A DNA stretch of 64,000 bases from Diplolepis rosae (taxonomy: Eukaryota; Arthropoda; Insecta; Hymenoptera; Diplolepididae). Of the stretch, positions 11,100-22,659 are shown piece by piece; positions within the stretch are counted from its first letter, which is position 1, and each line of letters opens with the position of its first letter. Position numbers and translations under genes: made by a program. The stretch is taken from positions 6,452,501-6,516,500 of the forward strand of contig JAPYXD010000715.1 in NCBI GenBank assembly GCA_030998225.1, in the 5' to 3' direction. The notes below the pieces were generated by a model. It made no database searches. It had not been told where the DNA came from and saw only the letters and a list, made by a program, of their open reading frames with translations.

Positions 11100-11880
11100 A
11101 AATTTAATTTTTTTAATAAACAATATCGTGGGATTCTCTGCGTAAATAACACGCAATGACTTCCAAAATGGTTTCACCTCTAATTTTTGGCTGCTTGTGA
11201 GATTCAAATCATGTGGCTCGATAAAATTCTAACGCGATATCTAAGGCTGTGGCTCGATATAATTCTACCCGAGATCTTCCTTTTGGTTAGTAATTTGCCA
11301 CAAGCGGGCAGGAGTTCCAAGCTCTTTACTCGTGAATAGCATTCCTAACAGCGCTTAAGACACTCCTGAGTGGACGAAAGCACCAGACTCAGATAAGGGC
11401 ATAAAACCCTTATCCTGCCCGCTGCGCCTCAACCGTGAGCCGAATAAAGACTCAGCTAAGGACAGAAAATCCTTATCCTGCCTCGAGAACGTCACAACAA
11501 CAAATCAGGACTCACCTAACGGCAGAAAACCTTTAGACTGCCCCGAGAGTGTTCGTAGGCTCCTTGCGGCTCGATCAAGAGCCACCGGAATGCCTTTTCT
11601 CGGCCCAGCATCCCGCTTTAATATTCATGGGTCCATTCTCCCACCGCGGTTCCATGCCCCCACCGCGGTTGTTCTTCCGCTGCGGTTCCTCGGTCGCGGG
11701 TGGGAGATGCTGCGTCTGCGCTTGATGACCGCGCCTAGGTGCTGGCTACACCGCTTATCGGCTGACCCGCCGGTGTTGCCGGTTCCCGTTCTGCAGGGGC
11801 GAGGTGTGTACGGTTACAATATATTGATTTCTCCCTTTTTTATTCAACGAAAACGGTCCCATGATGTCAGCTCTCATTCT
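11100..11880. other. GC-rich non-coding block with tandem hairpin repeats, splitting the Gypsy pol
   Basis: Much richer in G+C than its surroundings and unrelated to Gypsy coding sequence. It has a 36 bp tandem duplication at 11213-11277 (GTGGCTCGATA.AATTCTA). It also has three imperfect units of about 62 bp starting at 11386, 11449 and 11509, each beginning GACTCA and containing a short hairpin: AAGGG..CCCTT, then AAGGA..TCCTT. A CCACCGCGGTT motif occurs twice near 11640-11670. The open reading at 11590-11886 has no protein resemblance and is probably chance in GC-rich DNA. This may be an LTR or leader of another element, or a satellite piece. Confidence 0.5.
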
Positions 11881-11889
11881 TGCTGAGTA

Positions 11890-12190
11890 CTAATAATTTG
11901 TTTCGTTATTTATTTCCGCTTTTAGGTTTTCTACGCTACATGCTAACGCAAATGCTGTTGATTTTGTTGTTTCTTTAGATCTTGAAAGAGCATCTGGGAC
12001 AAGGTTCGAAATTATGCAACCATTTAACTGCCATATGTTCTGCTATTACTTTAAAACTATAACCTTCAGGTATGGTCTGTATTTTCTAATAGCTCATACA
12101 ACTGCTAATTATTCTTTCTCTGAGGCCGAGTATCGTGACTCTGCACTATTCAGACTTCTGCTCGCGAAAAATTTATATAGTTTGTTCCGT
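11890..12190 (-). pseudogene. Ty3/Gypsy RNase H remnant joined to an integrase N-terminal stretch
   Basis: In one minus-strand frame the expected RNase H signature appears ('ASRSLNSAESRYSASEKE', stop, 'LAVV', stop, 'AIRKYRPYLK'). Further on comes 'VPDALSRSKETT', the usual end of RNase H before integrase. Several stops and an apparent deletion of the RNase H centre make it non-functional. It is the direct continuation of the RT at 12150-13115. Confidence 0.7.
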
Positions 12191-13115
12191 TTATGGTTTG
12201 AGTTAAAACCGCTCCCAAACCTGTGTCACTAGCGTCTGTTTCTAATTGAGAAGGTTTTGAAAAATCTAGATAGGTTAAAATAGGCGCTGATGTGAAGAGT
12301 TTTTTTATTTTTTTGAAAGCCTTTTTTCGTTCCATTCCCCAATCCCATTTTCTATTCTTCTTTAATAGTCTGTTTAATGGTTTTATTATTTCAGCAAATT
12401 GTGGTATAAACCTTCTATACCAACTTACCATTCCTATTAATCGTTGTAATTGTTTAATATTTTTGGGTTTAAGGAATTCCAGAATTGGCTGAATTTGATG
12501 GTTATCAATTTGAAGTCCTTTTTTGTTTACATTAAAACAAAGGTATTTGATTTCTGAACAATCGAATCCACACTTGTTTAGTTCTATTTTCAAGTTTTCT
12601 TCTTTAATTTTATCCAATAAAAGGTTTAAATACTCGAAATGATCGTCAAAATTTTGAATTACAATAATGATATCGTCCAAGTAACAAAAAACATTTGGCT
12701 TTAAATCTGGAGTTATAACCTTATACATCAGTCTCTGGAAAGTTGCCGGAGCATTAGTAAGACCAAGTGGCATCCGTTTAAATTGATACACACCCCTTCC
12801 AGAGAATGTGAATGCTGTTATAGGTTTTGGGTTTTCCTCCAAAGGTATTTGTAAATATGCCGACTTCCAATCTAGTTTTGAAAAGAATTTTTCCGATCGT
12901 ACGGTATACAAAATTCCATTCATTAATGAAATTGGGTACAAATCTCTTTTGGTTGTCTTATTTGCTATTGTAAAATCAAGACAAAATCTGTATTCTCCTT
13001 TTGATTTTTTAATCATGACAATTGGGTTTGATCAATCGGAACATGAAGGTTCTATTATTCCCTGTTTTAGCATTTCATCTATTTCATTATTTATTTTTTC
13101 TTTTACTTGAGGGGT
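12150..13115 (-). pseudogene. Ty3/Gypsy reverse transcriptase and start of RNase H
   Basis: The best preserved Gypsy segment, 288 codons open on the minus strand. RT blocks in order are 'GEYRFCLDFTIANKTT', 'SKLDWKSAYLQIPL', 'FKRMPLGLTNAPATFQRLM', and the active site 'FCYLDDIII' with both catalytic Asps. The connection domain follows ('LQRLIGMVSWYRRFIP'), then the RNase H start 'LETDASDTGLGAVLTQ'. Upstream of the first Met (13016) reading continues in frame through a stop to 13115, where the mariner at 13118-14008 interrupts it. Damage here is light, so loss of function comes mostly from stops, the mariner and changes elsewhere. Confidence 0.93.
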
Positions 13116-13117
13116 TA

Positions 13118-14008
13118 CCATCTGCTCAAATTTGACCCTGACTTTTCCAGTTAATCCCCGCGCGTAAACCGAAACGGTAAAAAGTTTTAGCGGGAGAAGT
13201 CCATTAATGTGTGTTTGGCAGCCATTGGTTTACGACGCAAAATTTTTGTCTGGCGATTTTTACCATGGAAAAAAAATTGAACAACGAGTTTGCTTGAAAT
13301 TATGTATGCTACGGAATCATTGGAAATGTTGCAGAAGTGTTTTGGGGAATCTACTCTATCGAGAACGTATTTGAGTGGCATAAAACATTCAGTGAGGGTC
13401 GTGAGGTCGTAGAAAACTTGCCTCACGCGAGTCGTCCATCCACCTCTGTTAACGACGATAACATCGAAAAAGTAAAGAAAATTGTACTCGAAAATCGTCG
13501 TGTTAGCATTAGAGAGGTCATATGGATCAAACATTCAATAAGGAATACTACTTGGCCGTTTTGAGGCGTCTACGTGAAGCAATTCGTCGTAAACGGCCGG
13601 CTTTGTGGGCAGACAACTCATGGATTTTTCACCACGATAATGCGCCGTCACATTCCAGCCTGATTGTGACTGAATTTTTGGCTAAACACGAAACAAAAGT
13701 CATTGCTCAGCTACCGTATTCGCCAGATTTGGTTTCCTATGACTTTTTCCTATTGCCAAAACTCAAATATCCGCTCCGGGGGGAACGCGCCATGAGTCGA
13801 TTGGGGCCATAAAAAGAAATTCATTGAAGAAAATAAAGGCCATACCGGCGAGGCCTATAAGAAGTTTCTGGAAAATTGGATTGACCGTTGACATGCTTGT
13901 ATTGGCCTAAAAGGAGCCTATTTTAATAGCGTTAATAAAGATTTGTATTAAAATACATAAAATGGTAGTTTTTTTTTCATCCAGTCCGGGTCAAATTTGA
14001 TCAGATGG
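13118..14008 (+). mobile_element. mariner element (internally deleted, 891 bp) inserted at TA in Gypsy pol
   Basis: Terminal inverted repeats of about 27 bp begin CCATCTG and contain TCAAATTTGACCC. The left copy starts at 13118 and the right copy ends at 14008. A TA lies directly outside each end (13116-13117 and 14009-14010), the mariner target duplication. Removing the element and one TA leaves the surrounding Gypsy reading on the minus strand continuous, so the insertion point is exact. Full mariners are about 1.3 kb, so roughly 400 bp has been lost inside. Confidence 0.93.
13265..13905 (+). pseudogene. mariner transposase, catalytic core deleted
   Basis: Mariner transposase cuts and rejoins DNA at the element ends. 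The start is the ATG at 13265 ('MEKK', then a frameshift in the A-run). The DNA-binding part is clear: 'VFEWHKTFSEGREVVE', 'ASRPSTSVNDDNIEKVKK', 'VLENRRVSIRE'. Near 13517 the reading jumps directly to C-terminal sequence: 'NKEYYLAVLRRLREAIRRK', 'SWIFHHDNAPSHSS' (second Asp) and 'LPYSPDLVSYDFFLLPKLK' (third Asp). The block with the first catalytic Asp (GDEKW-type) is absent, so the protein cannot be catalytic. The tail is frame-disrupted after 13812. Confidence 0.9.
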
Positions 14009-14010
14009 TA

Positions 14011-14302
14011 CATGATAGTATCTTTGCTTGATAGGGTCATGGCCCTGAACGTCTATTTTAAGTTGCGTCAAGAGTGTCTGTTTTAGCTCTGTTCCTAATT
14101 CTGGTATTTTATTTTTCACTATTTCTTCTAAATTATTTTGTTTGCTTTTATCTAGTTCAATAATACTTTCGCATACTTCTGTTGCGTTGTCCCTGGGTTG
14201 GACAAGTTTTATGGGTTCACCCTCTACCTTATTCAATAAAATTGCCCTGTTTCTAAAATTAATCCATGAGTTTTTATTCCTAATTTCGGTTGTTTCGTTC
14301 AA
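14011..14302 (-). pseudogene. Ty3/Gypsy pol segment just before the RT
   Basis: Minus-strand reading ends 'LKIDVQGHDPIKQRYYHV' at the mariner insertion site. This matches the conserved 'G..PI.Q..Y.' block that precedes Gypsy reverse transcriptase. The upstream 90 residues are the variable protease-RT linker. It continues in frame on the other side of the mariner. The stretch 14303-14826 is the poorly conserved linker, with many stops. Confidence 0.85.
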
Positions 14303-14826
14303 AGTTTGAGTTTCTCTAGGTCAATGTTTTTTATTGAGATCCTTTTTGAAATTTTCTAGTAATTTGATATTATAAAAAATGCTTTTTGTTACTGTTTCCT
14401 TACCTTTATGGTTTTTATTATCCAGGTTTCTAATTCTACCGTTGCCTTGGCTTGCTATTTCCGGTTTGTCGTTAATGTCAGGAGTTTGTGGGGTGGGATT
14501 TCTTAGGAATTGGAATGTGTTTTATATGGGTATGCTGAACAAGCTTGGGATATCCTTATAAGGGTTTGCTTTGGGAATTTGGGCCTTTTTTGCTGTTTGG
14601 GATAGGTCTGAGTCATTGTCCGTTTGAGTGAAATCATTAAGGTTCCTTCCTAACACGATTTTGCTGTTTTCTTTTCCGCTTTTTAAATTAATTTATCCCC
14701 CGAATTTTGGTTTTAATTCCTTATTATTACTTTCTTTGTCTTTCATTCCTAACTTAATCCGACTATTTACGCTTTTTAATTTTACTATTACGATTTATTT
14801 AATTTTTACTTATTTTGTCACTATCC

Positions 14827-15105
14827 TCATTTTTTGTACTTGTCAATCCTGATTGGAATCACCACCTGTCCTATTATTTCCAGGGTTTCACCGATCACTA
14901 CTTTTAGACTTTGTGAGATTGGTTTAAAAATCGAATAATTCGAACTTAGAATTCTTTTCAGTGGTTCTTTGCCAACATATGAATGTGTGACCCCTGTATT
15001 AACTAATATTCTAAATAAGTCATCTTCAAATTTCATCATTAAATGAAACCCTGTTTCATTCAATTCCTCTATATCTGAATTTAAATATTGTGGCGTTCTG
15101 GTCAT
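14827..15105 (-). pseudogene. Ty3/Gypsy aspartic protease, catalytic Asp changed to Asn
   Basis: The retroviral-type protease cleaves the gag-pol polyprotein. The minus-strand reading has 'FRILVNTGVTHSYVGKEPL' where an active protease has D-T-G; here it reads N-T-G, which should abolish catalysis. Downstream 'SLKVVIGETLEIIGQVVIPI' fits the protease flap and body. It lies between the gag knuckle (15160-15230) and the pol linker, the normal Gypsy order. Confidence 0.75.
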
Positions 15106-15159
15106 AGGTTTTATTATTGTTTTTCCTATTTCCCGTCTTTTTAGTTTCCCTGGTTGTCA

Positions 15160-16715
15160 CTTAAATATAGACATTTCCTTGTGAAATATCCCGGTTTCTA
15201 GCACTTATAGCAGTTTGACTGTATTAAATTTTCATTCACACTTGTATTATGTGACTGTGTACTTTTTTCCACTAATTTGGATTATCCTGTACTCCATCGT
15301 TTGAATTTCCGCTTTTCTCGGTTCGGTTCTCGTTACTCACCATTTGCTTTTAAGAATTTGATTGCCCGTTTTCTCCCGAGTTCTTTTCTGGATTTCCTGG
15401 CTGAAATTCTATAGAAGCCTGTGTTCGACCTGATACTGTGCCTATCACCAATTGATTCATCCTGGTATTAACTGGTTGTAAGGGTTGAAAGGATATCTAT
15501 ATTGATTATTTCCAAATCTAGGTTGGATACCCTGTGGAAATCTTCGTTGGGGAGTGTTTTGGAATGTAGGGTAGAGATTGGCTCTTTGTAGAGAAGGTGT
15601 TTCAAATTGTGGGATATTATATCTTTGTTATACAAACGAAGCTCTATGTATATATTATTGTCTCTCATTTCGAGTACTTTGACTTCTGTTTCCGCATTGA
15701 TAGTCACTGTCATTATATTCCCTTCTGTTCTTATTATTTTCACCCGTACTCCTATCGCTGTTATTGTTCCCATTTAATGCTTCTAATGGTTTTTATTCTC
15801 TATTCTAGGTTCTGTTATTTGTAAAACTTGTCACCCAATTTTTGACTTCGCTAACTCGGTCTCCCATTCTTAACCCAGATCTTCGAGTTCTTCAAACGTT
15901 TCGAAATCGTTACGCTTAATATACATTTTATGTTCAACTCTTTAAGTTTCCTATGCGCGACGCAATTCCCATTCTCGACTTCTTCTAGGATAAAGTTTTG
16001 TAAAAATTTGCCAAATTTCTGTGAAGTAGGAGTGAATGTCCTGAGTCCGTTTTTGGTTACAAAAATTTGTTTTTTGTTATATTTCCTCCGAAAATGTTTC
16101 ATCTATATATGTGTTAGTGAACTCTTTGAAAAAAAAAACCGGTAACGTTCTCCAAGAATTTTTATTTATGGAGCACCAATATTTAACATCCTCTATCAAT
16201 AAAGCATCAAGGTTTTCTAAAATATCTCGATTATTGATCTGGTATGCCCCTTTAAATCTTTAAAGGTCATCCAAAAAATGAGCCAAAAGGAAAGTGTGTT
16301 GGAATCGTATCATTGTTCATACAGGTCTGAATCGTCCTTTATAGGATAATATAGGTTTATCCGCGAACGTCTAGTTGATCTATTCCAAATCGTTGATCGG
16401 CGAGTTCAATTTTAATTTAAATCTCCTTTAATTTCTAGTGGTTCACTGTCATCCGTATCAAAATTTCTCCGGTCGGTCCTTAATCTGTTGACGTGGATTT
16501 CCCATTGTTCATGCCATAATTCACGAGGTTCCTTTCTTGCATCGAATTGGACCGATTGCTTATTTACTACTTCATTTCTACCTCCAATATTTTCCGATTT
16601 TTCATGGTTTCTAAGTTTTCTTTCAAATGAGCTATGAGCTGAAGGCTTAACTGTTTTATTTAGTTTTCTGTTTTTGTAGTTTTCTTTTAGTTCATTAATG
16701 AATTTCTCACGTTGC
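15160..16715 (-). pseudogene. Ty3/Gypsy gag (capsid and zinc knuckle), degraded
   Basis: Structural polyprotein of the Gypsy element, read on the minus strand from high to low coordinates. 16715-16415 is open ('ARQREKFINELKENYKNRK' through 'ELWHEQWEIHVNRL'). 16270-16150 holds the capsid core ('NRDILENLDALLIEDVKYW', 'NKNSWRTL'). 16102-15851 holds 'VENGNCVAHRKLKELNIK'. A Pro/Gln/Asn-rich linker lies at 15770-15470 in a frame other than the longest ORF. The knuckle at 15230-15160 reads C-Y-K-C, stop, K-P-G-Y-F-T-R-K-C, so the conserved Gly is a stop and the His is Tyr. The mariner on the minus strand (16890-18146) lies just upstream. Sequence at 16720-16890 may be more gag N-terminus. Confidence 0.75.
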
Positions 16716-16889
16716 CTAGCTACTTATTCGGTAAGTCGGGAACAGGCAAGTCTATACAATCCGAGAGTAAGGATTGGTTGGGATTGTTTGAAACCGTTCT
16801 CGTATTATTGTTTGTCATATTATATCTGTTTTATGGGGTTTTTGGATTTATCCGAATAAAACCTCTACCGCGTTCAGGCAGAGCGGTTT

Positions 16890-18146
16890 ATTATTTTGCG
16901 AATTTTTTCCCATCTTTTTGTCAATTTGTGGATTCCATCCCAAAAGAAATGCGCCGACTTGGCGGCCAAGAATAAATCAAGCCAATTTTTGATACCCTGT
17001 TCTGACGTGAAGGTCTGGGCTATAAGGCGGGTGGGGTAAAACTTCCCATCCACTGTTTTTCAAATAGTTCTTAACCGGAATAGAAACATGGGGCTGAGCG
17101 TTGTCATGATGGAAAATTATTGCCTCGTGTCTGGTCGAATATTCCGGGCGGTTTCGGCTATTACGGTTTTAGCAGCTCATAATACAGCACACCCTTCTGA
17201 TCCCACCAAATACAGAGCATTACCTTCGCGCCATGGATATTCGGCTTTGCCGTTGATTTGGCTGGTTGTCCGGGTTTCACATATGATTTTTTGCGCTTAG
17301 GGTTGTGGTAATGAATTCATTTTTCATCACCAGTAACAATCCGATACAAAAATGACTTCTTTTTGTGGCGTTCCAGCAGCATTTCGGACATGCAAAACCG
17401 TCTTTCAACGTCTCTCGGCTTGAGTTCATGTGGAACCCAATTTCCTTGCTTTTGAATGTATCCGGCTGCTTTTAAACGTTTTGAAATGGCTGCTTGAGTG
17501 ACTCCCAAAGATTCTGCGAGCTCTTCTTGTATTTGGTAACAATCTTCATCGAGTAATGCTTCCAGTTCTTCATCTTCAAACTTTTCTGGCTGCCCAGGAC
17601 GTTCTTCGCCGTCCAAGCCAAAATCACCACTTTTAAATCGTGCAAACCACTTTTGGCACGTTCGCCCAGCTAGAGCATATTAAAGTAATGGAGAAGAACT
17701 CCCCGCAAAAATACTTTTTCAAACCTGAACCCACCCCTGGCGGGTAATAAAAACAAAAGAGGACGAAAGAAAGAAAAAGAAGGAAGGGGTTTTGGATGGT
17801 TGCCTTCTTTTTTCTTTCCTCTTTTTTTGTTTGTTTTTCTCACGATTTTTTTTCTAGTGTTCTGTTGAGGTGTGGTGATTTTGGTCCAAATTTGGTTGTG
17901 TTTTTTGTGTTTTGAGGATTCGATTGGTTTCGAATCCTTGAAATTTTTAATAACACTTTTTCAGGCACAAAGTTTGACATATTTGAGTGAAAAAAAATTA
18001 TTGTTGTTTACGCTTCAAATGAATGACAAATACTGAAAAATACGCACAATGACAGTAGCTTTCCAACGCATGTTCGGAATATTGGAACGATGGAATAATA
18101 ATCAAGTTACGCCATCTCTTAGCAAACCGCACGAATTAAGTTATAG
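16890..18146 (-). mobile_element. mariner element on minus strand, 3'-truncated, with insertion and deletions
   Basis: The 5' terminal repeat lies at 18146 down to 18120 (TATAACTTAATTCGTGCGG on the minus strand), with a leader to the ATG near 17974. The transposase N-terminus ('NFVPEKV') is cut by a 230 bp insertion (17722-17951), resumes as 'FLRGVLLHYFNM', and has lost about 18 residues before 'RTCQKWFARFKSGDFG'. It is then open through 'VTQAAISKRLKAAGYIQKQG', 'SFLYRIVTGDEKW' (first Asp), 'IIFHHDNAQPHV' (second Asp) and 'LPHPPYSPDL' (third Asp). A small deletion after the third Asp joins to 'IKNWLDLFLAAKSAHFF'. The 3' terminal repeat is missing; the element fades near 16890 inside Gypsy gag. 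Confidence 0.88.
17722..17951. mobile_element. SINE-like insertion with 12 bp direct repeats inside the mariner
   Basis: The 230 bp stretch interrupts the mariner N-terminal coding region and is flanked by AATACTTTTTCA (17710-17721) and AACACTTTTTCA (17952-17963), 11 of 12 identical. The inside is purine-rich then T-rich, with a hairpin GGATTCGA..TTCGAATCC near 17917-17938. No A and B boxes of a tRNA-type SINE were seen, so the class is uncertain. The direct repeats and position show a real insertion. Confidence 0.65.
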
Positions 18147-18420
18147 ATCGCATTATATATTAGGAATTTCCTTCCCGAACCAACCATCTGCTAACAGTTT
18201 CTTGACCCGAACAACGATAAGCTGCATCAGCGACCTTGTCAAGGTGCTCGGTTACGGGCGCTTCAAGTGGCATGCGAATTTATGTGGAAATTTTATATTA
18301 TATTTTTGGAAAAATTTGGCCGCCTTGACACGCTGGTAACAACTACATTTTTAAACTTTTCACCACTTTAAAGTATAAAGTCATAAACTTTGTCGAAAAA
18401 TCGAATTAAGTTATAGAATT
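18147..18420 (-). other. Element fragment with a second mariner-like terminal motif
   Basis: GAATTAAGTTATAGA occurs at both 18134-18148 and about 18404-18418 in the same orientation. Between them a minus-strand frame reads 'EHLDKVADAAYRCSGQ' and 'TVSRWLVREGN', which is protein-like but not assigned. It may be debris of another transposon or displaced Gypsy leader. Confidence 0.35.
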
Positions 18421-20781
18421 TTTTAAGAACTAGTACAATAATAGCAGTTTTTTAATTTTTATTAAATAGTTATTGATAAAATTATGTAATAGTATTTAAC
18501 TTTCCGAAAATGTTTTCCAAATTTCAATAGTTCTGAAATGCAATAATCTTCTCACACAGAGATGAATAAGTATGATACGAGTTAAAGAAATTTCTTTGAC
18601 TGTTCGCTAAAATTTCTCGAACTGCCTGACGCACCACGTTGTTGTTGTTAATGTGTGATAGAGTTCAAGTTTTATTTTGATGAAAATCATGATTTTCGAT
18701 AGCGGCGCTGGTTAGTTGCTTATGAATAAAATGCGTTATACGTTAGGTTAGGCGATCGAATCTCTCAGCGGTGGATATTATTTTTAAGAAGCGTTATAAA
18801 TGCGAGCGATGGCATGTATATACAGTGAGTATGAGTTTGGTTTAAATAATTGTCTATAAATAAAATAAAATTAAGTTTAAGCAATAAATAAAACGGTTAG
18901 GAAATAATCCACATAAATTTTATTTTTAGGAAAGGCAAGTTCGCTAAATTTTCATGAAAAGTTAATGAAAGTTTCTTGAACTGGCTTCGAAACTTTAGTT
19001 TGCGAGTTTTAGAAAAACTTTAGAACTCTGCCGTCAAATTTCCTTCGAGAGTCAACGAAAGTATCTTGAACTATCTTCGAAACTTTCATACAAGATTGTT
19101 ATACAAATTCTAGTACTACGTTCTCAGAAATTTAATGAACACACCAGGATTATTTCTTGAATGTTTTATACTTTTTAAAGAATTTAATATCCGCATACAT
19201 TCCATATTCACACTTCATTCTCGTGCGCCTATCCTTACTTAGATGCTTTAGCCAGCTGATCTCCCAAGACAAAGGCCACGTGCTTTTTGTAATTAAAACC
19301 TAGACTCATCTGAATATTTAAATGTTTATGTTGAGGCTTTTTAATTCGTATAATGATTATAAGCCTAGACTAATTAAATATAATTCAATTTAGTATGAAA
19401 TATATTAGAAGCTAAAATCGTTTCTACAATTTGATGACAATGCATCAAACACTAAAAATCGATGAGTGCATTTCCTTTCTCACGATAAGTGTGGAAATAG
19501 GGGAGAAATATTTGACACCTAAAAATCAGCAAATGGTGCAATAACAGAATCAGCACAGCGCAAAGTCGATCTACATTCCTAAAACCTCCCTACCATTATT
19601 TCCTTGTCCAATCATAGATTCCTTAATCATCAAAAAACCCTACTATGTTCACCTCGCGATGAATCAGTAAAACAGATCAACGCCAAGCCAAATTTGCAGT
19701 TACTCGAGCAACCCGGTACAAACCGAAACTACTCGGACAGTAGGGAATATACTTTTCTCTACTTTGCCCGTCCGCGGTTCGGAACCATCGCGTCCTATCA
19801 CCTAGCTAGTTGATTAAGCTTCGTAAAATACCTAGTTCTGGGCTTAAAATTGGGGATCGTGTTTGGGCTGACTTTAATAATAAAAAAAGTCTTGATCCGA
19901 ATAGAAGTAACAAAATTAACTTCATCTTCGGCGGACTATTAAAAATGTCCAATTCGTTGATCGTGAACGGTCGGTATACCTATTTCACTAGTTGAGGATA
20001 ACTCGTAAACGACTATCTCGTGATAGACTCTTCGCAATCATATCAAACGTGCATTAACGAAAATCTTCGGCGGACTATATACAGTCCAATTCCACCTTTT
20101 CGCGATTTTCCTTCATTAAAATAAAACGGCACAAAGCAGTGAGAAATCGCAGAAAATTAATACTACCAAATCTCAAAACGGTAGTAATAATTTTCATAAA
20201 AATATTTGAATTGGATTTAATAAGGAAATTTTAGCGGTGAAAAGAGCGAGTTTAAAAGCACTCAACCCTTTTTTGGTTAAAAGCCAACCGTTATATTCTC
20301 TTATTAAAACTAATAGAAAAGTGGAAACAGTGTTTGGTTGTGTGTGCGTGAGTACATCACGCAAAGGACAAGAGTGGTTTCTTTTTGAAACCACGAATAC
20401 GTAAAATCAAGTTTGGCATGGATAACTCAGGACTTCAGCAACAACAACGCACTCTCTTCCTTGCTCTTGGTTTCCAGAGATCCGATAGGATTAAGAACCT
20501 AGGAATAGATCATATGATACGGTAAAGTACGATTGGTATCATTCTGATTCATCTCTATTTTTCTGGACATAAATTGTTCCCATCGGTCTATTTGCTTTCT
20601 TAAAAATAAAATTATCTTTTTATTTATATACCCGCTTGATTTAAACTTATTTAAAGCACCTTTCCCCTTTTCTTTCTTTCAAAATTAAAGGTGATAAGCG
20701 TAGGCATGTAGAATACACTCTCAGTCCGAGAGTAGAAGACCAACGACCCCACATAATAATAAACGAATTTAGCTAATATTT
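18421..20781. other. AT-rich non-coding stretch with weak local repeats
   Basis: Two imperfect direct copies of GAAAGT.TCTTGAACT then CTTCGAAACTTT lie near 18966 and 19059, with a weaker relative near 18585. AATCTTCGGCGGACTAT occurs near 19925 and again near 20063. The small plus ORFs at 19604-19995 have no recognisable content. Nothing else supported. Confidence 0.4.
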
Positions 20782-21479
20782 CAGTGTTTCCAGATGTCTG
20801 AGTCGCTTTCCCCCTAGGTTAGTTCCTATTTTCCACTAAAAAAAAAATTTCCACTAAATCCTGAAATTTTTTTTTTAATAGTAAAATTCTTATATGTACA
20901 TGATAAATTTTTCTTTTTTCAACATTTAAACGCTCTGTATATATTGTTTTTTAAGAAAAAGAAAGAATTTCAAAGGAATTTCTGAAGAAATTCGAGAACG
21001 CTCGCTTTTGGTAGCAATGCCGACCTAACGTTCAATGACGCGCGTTTTTAAAATTAGGAATTTATTTCGAAACAGTAAATAATGAGAAATTATATTGATT
21101 AATATTTAATCGCTGCTAATGTCTTTAAAAGTGTTGATAAAATCAAAGAATATTATAAATATGCTTCTTTTTTAAAGAAATTTTATTGACTATTTAAAGG
21201 AAACAACAGTTATAATTTACTTGTGCTTTGGTAATTTTTGGAACATGTGTACAATAAACCAATGAAATTGAGCGTTGATACTCGCCTAGGAAGTGCAACC
21301 AATCACTTGGCTTATTTCAAATTAAGCAATTACGGTGATTGGAGGATATTAGAGATTTTAAAATAAAATAAGATAAACCCCTAAAAAAACCTGAATAAAA
21401 AAAAAACCACTAAATTTTCCCACTGAAGGACCAAAAACTCCCTAAATCTAGTGGAAAAATCCCTAATCTGGCAACACTG
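20782..21479. mobile_element. Candidate hAT-like miniature element (698 bp)
   Basis: Left end CAGTGTTTCCAGAT, right end reading inwards CAGTGTTGCCAGAT. Both are followed by a TTTCCACTA(A/G)AT motif that recurs inside each end (20830-20860, 21390-21465). There is no ORF. Flanks (TAATATTT, TAATTATA) agree at only five of eight positions, so the 8 bp duplication is not proven. Ends resemble those of the larger elements at 21914 and 52402. Confidence 0.55.
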
Positions 21480-22659
21480 TAATTATATTAACTAAATTCG
21501 GCAGTTTGGACGACCCCCGGGTACTCATCATATTAATGAATAAAATATATTAAGGCTAATTGTTTTTACTTTTCATGAATTTTATTTAAATTAATAATAG
21601 CCGTACGTAACAGTAGCGCCTTATCCAAAAGTGGTTCACTAGTTAAAGAAATTTTGATGAACCTATTTTTTCCATGTACAAACCAACACAAGCATCAGAG
21701 TCCCAGTTTTGTAAGTGATGCGTTCCAAAGGTACCGAGAGCAGGTAAACGAGCGCGCGCCCGTTACAGCCATTACCTTTCAATTTCTTAGCTAAACAAGT
21801 TTGCCGGTTTGCTTTTTGAATAACAGGTGTCACTTTTGTCGATGTTAAGGAATAATTACTTTACGGCCCTGGAGTCACAGACTAAGCTTTGGTATTTATA
21901 AATCATTCTGAATCAGTGTTCCCAGATCGTGGAACTTAGCAGCCCCCACCACTGACCCGTGTGGAACCTCACACAAGTAAACACGGCGTGTCGGTGTGTC
22001 CCGACTTCCTCGCTTCGATTCCACGCTGTCGTCTGTTGAGCCAACATCGAGAATTATGTTTCTCTCGACTTCGTGTGAAAGTGTCGCGAAGCAGACGAAA
22101 AATTCAAAATGACAAAATATATTGTATAATTTGAGATATTACCCTTATTTTTTAGATATTTTCAAGAACATTCATCTAAAATGAATATCTAAATATATAC
22201 ACTACCTTCGGAAATAACAGGTTCAACTGTAGTTTTAGCTATAATTGAAGTGTCTTAATTTTTATTTTAACAAGTCATGTAACTTTATGTATTTTTTGAA
22301 TATTCAAACCCTACATATATACCTATATACTTAAATTCTCATGTAAAAATTTAACGTATTTTATGAATTTCTTCCAAATTATTATACTCTATAGTAATGG
22401 TTTGTCTAATTAACTTCACACTAAATAAATCTCAATGACAAAATTCGTATGCGAATTCAGACATAATTTATGCTTTTTTAATATTCAAACCTTTTCTTTA
22501 CACACGATATACTACACGGAGAAAAATAGTTGAAGTAATTTTACTCAACTTCCGATCAAATTTGAGACATATGGACAAGTTAGAAGTTATTTAGTATCAT
22601 TGTAATTGAAAATTTGTAAATTTAAGCTTGCGGGTTTTGATGGTCTGTGAATAAGAATT

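Noticed and set aside
11590..11886. 98-codon ORF in the GC-rich block
   Set aside because: Composition-driven; no motif and no continuity with the surrounding Gypsy frames.
15468..15773. 101-codon minus ORF taken as gag
   Set aside because: The gag linker is in another minus frame (Pro/Gln/Asn-rich); this ORF is its shadow.
10199..16715. An envelope gene that would make the Gypsy element an errantivirus
   Set aside because: No envelope-like reading between integrase (10199) and the LTR candidate at 9681-9882.
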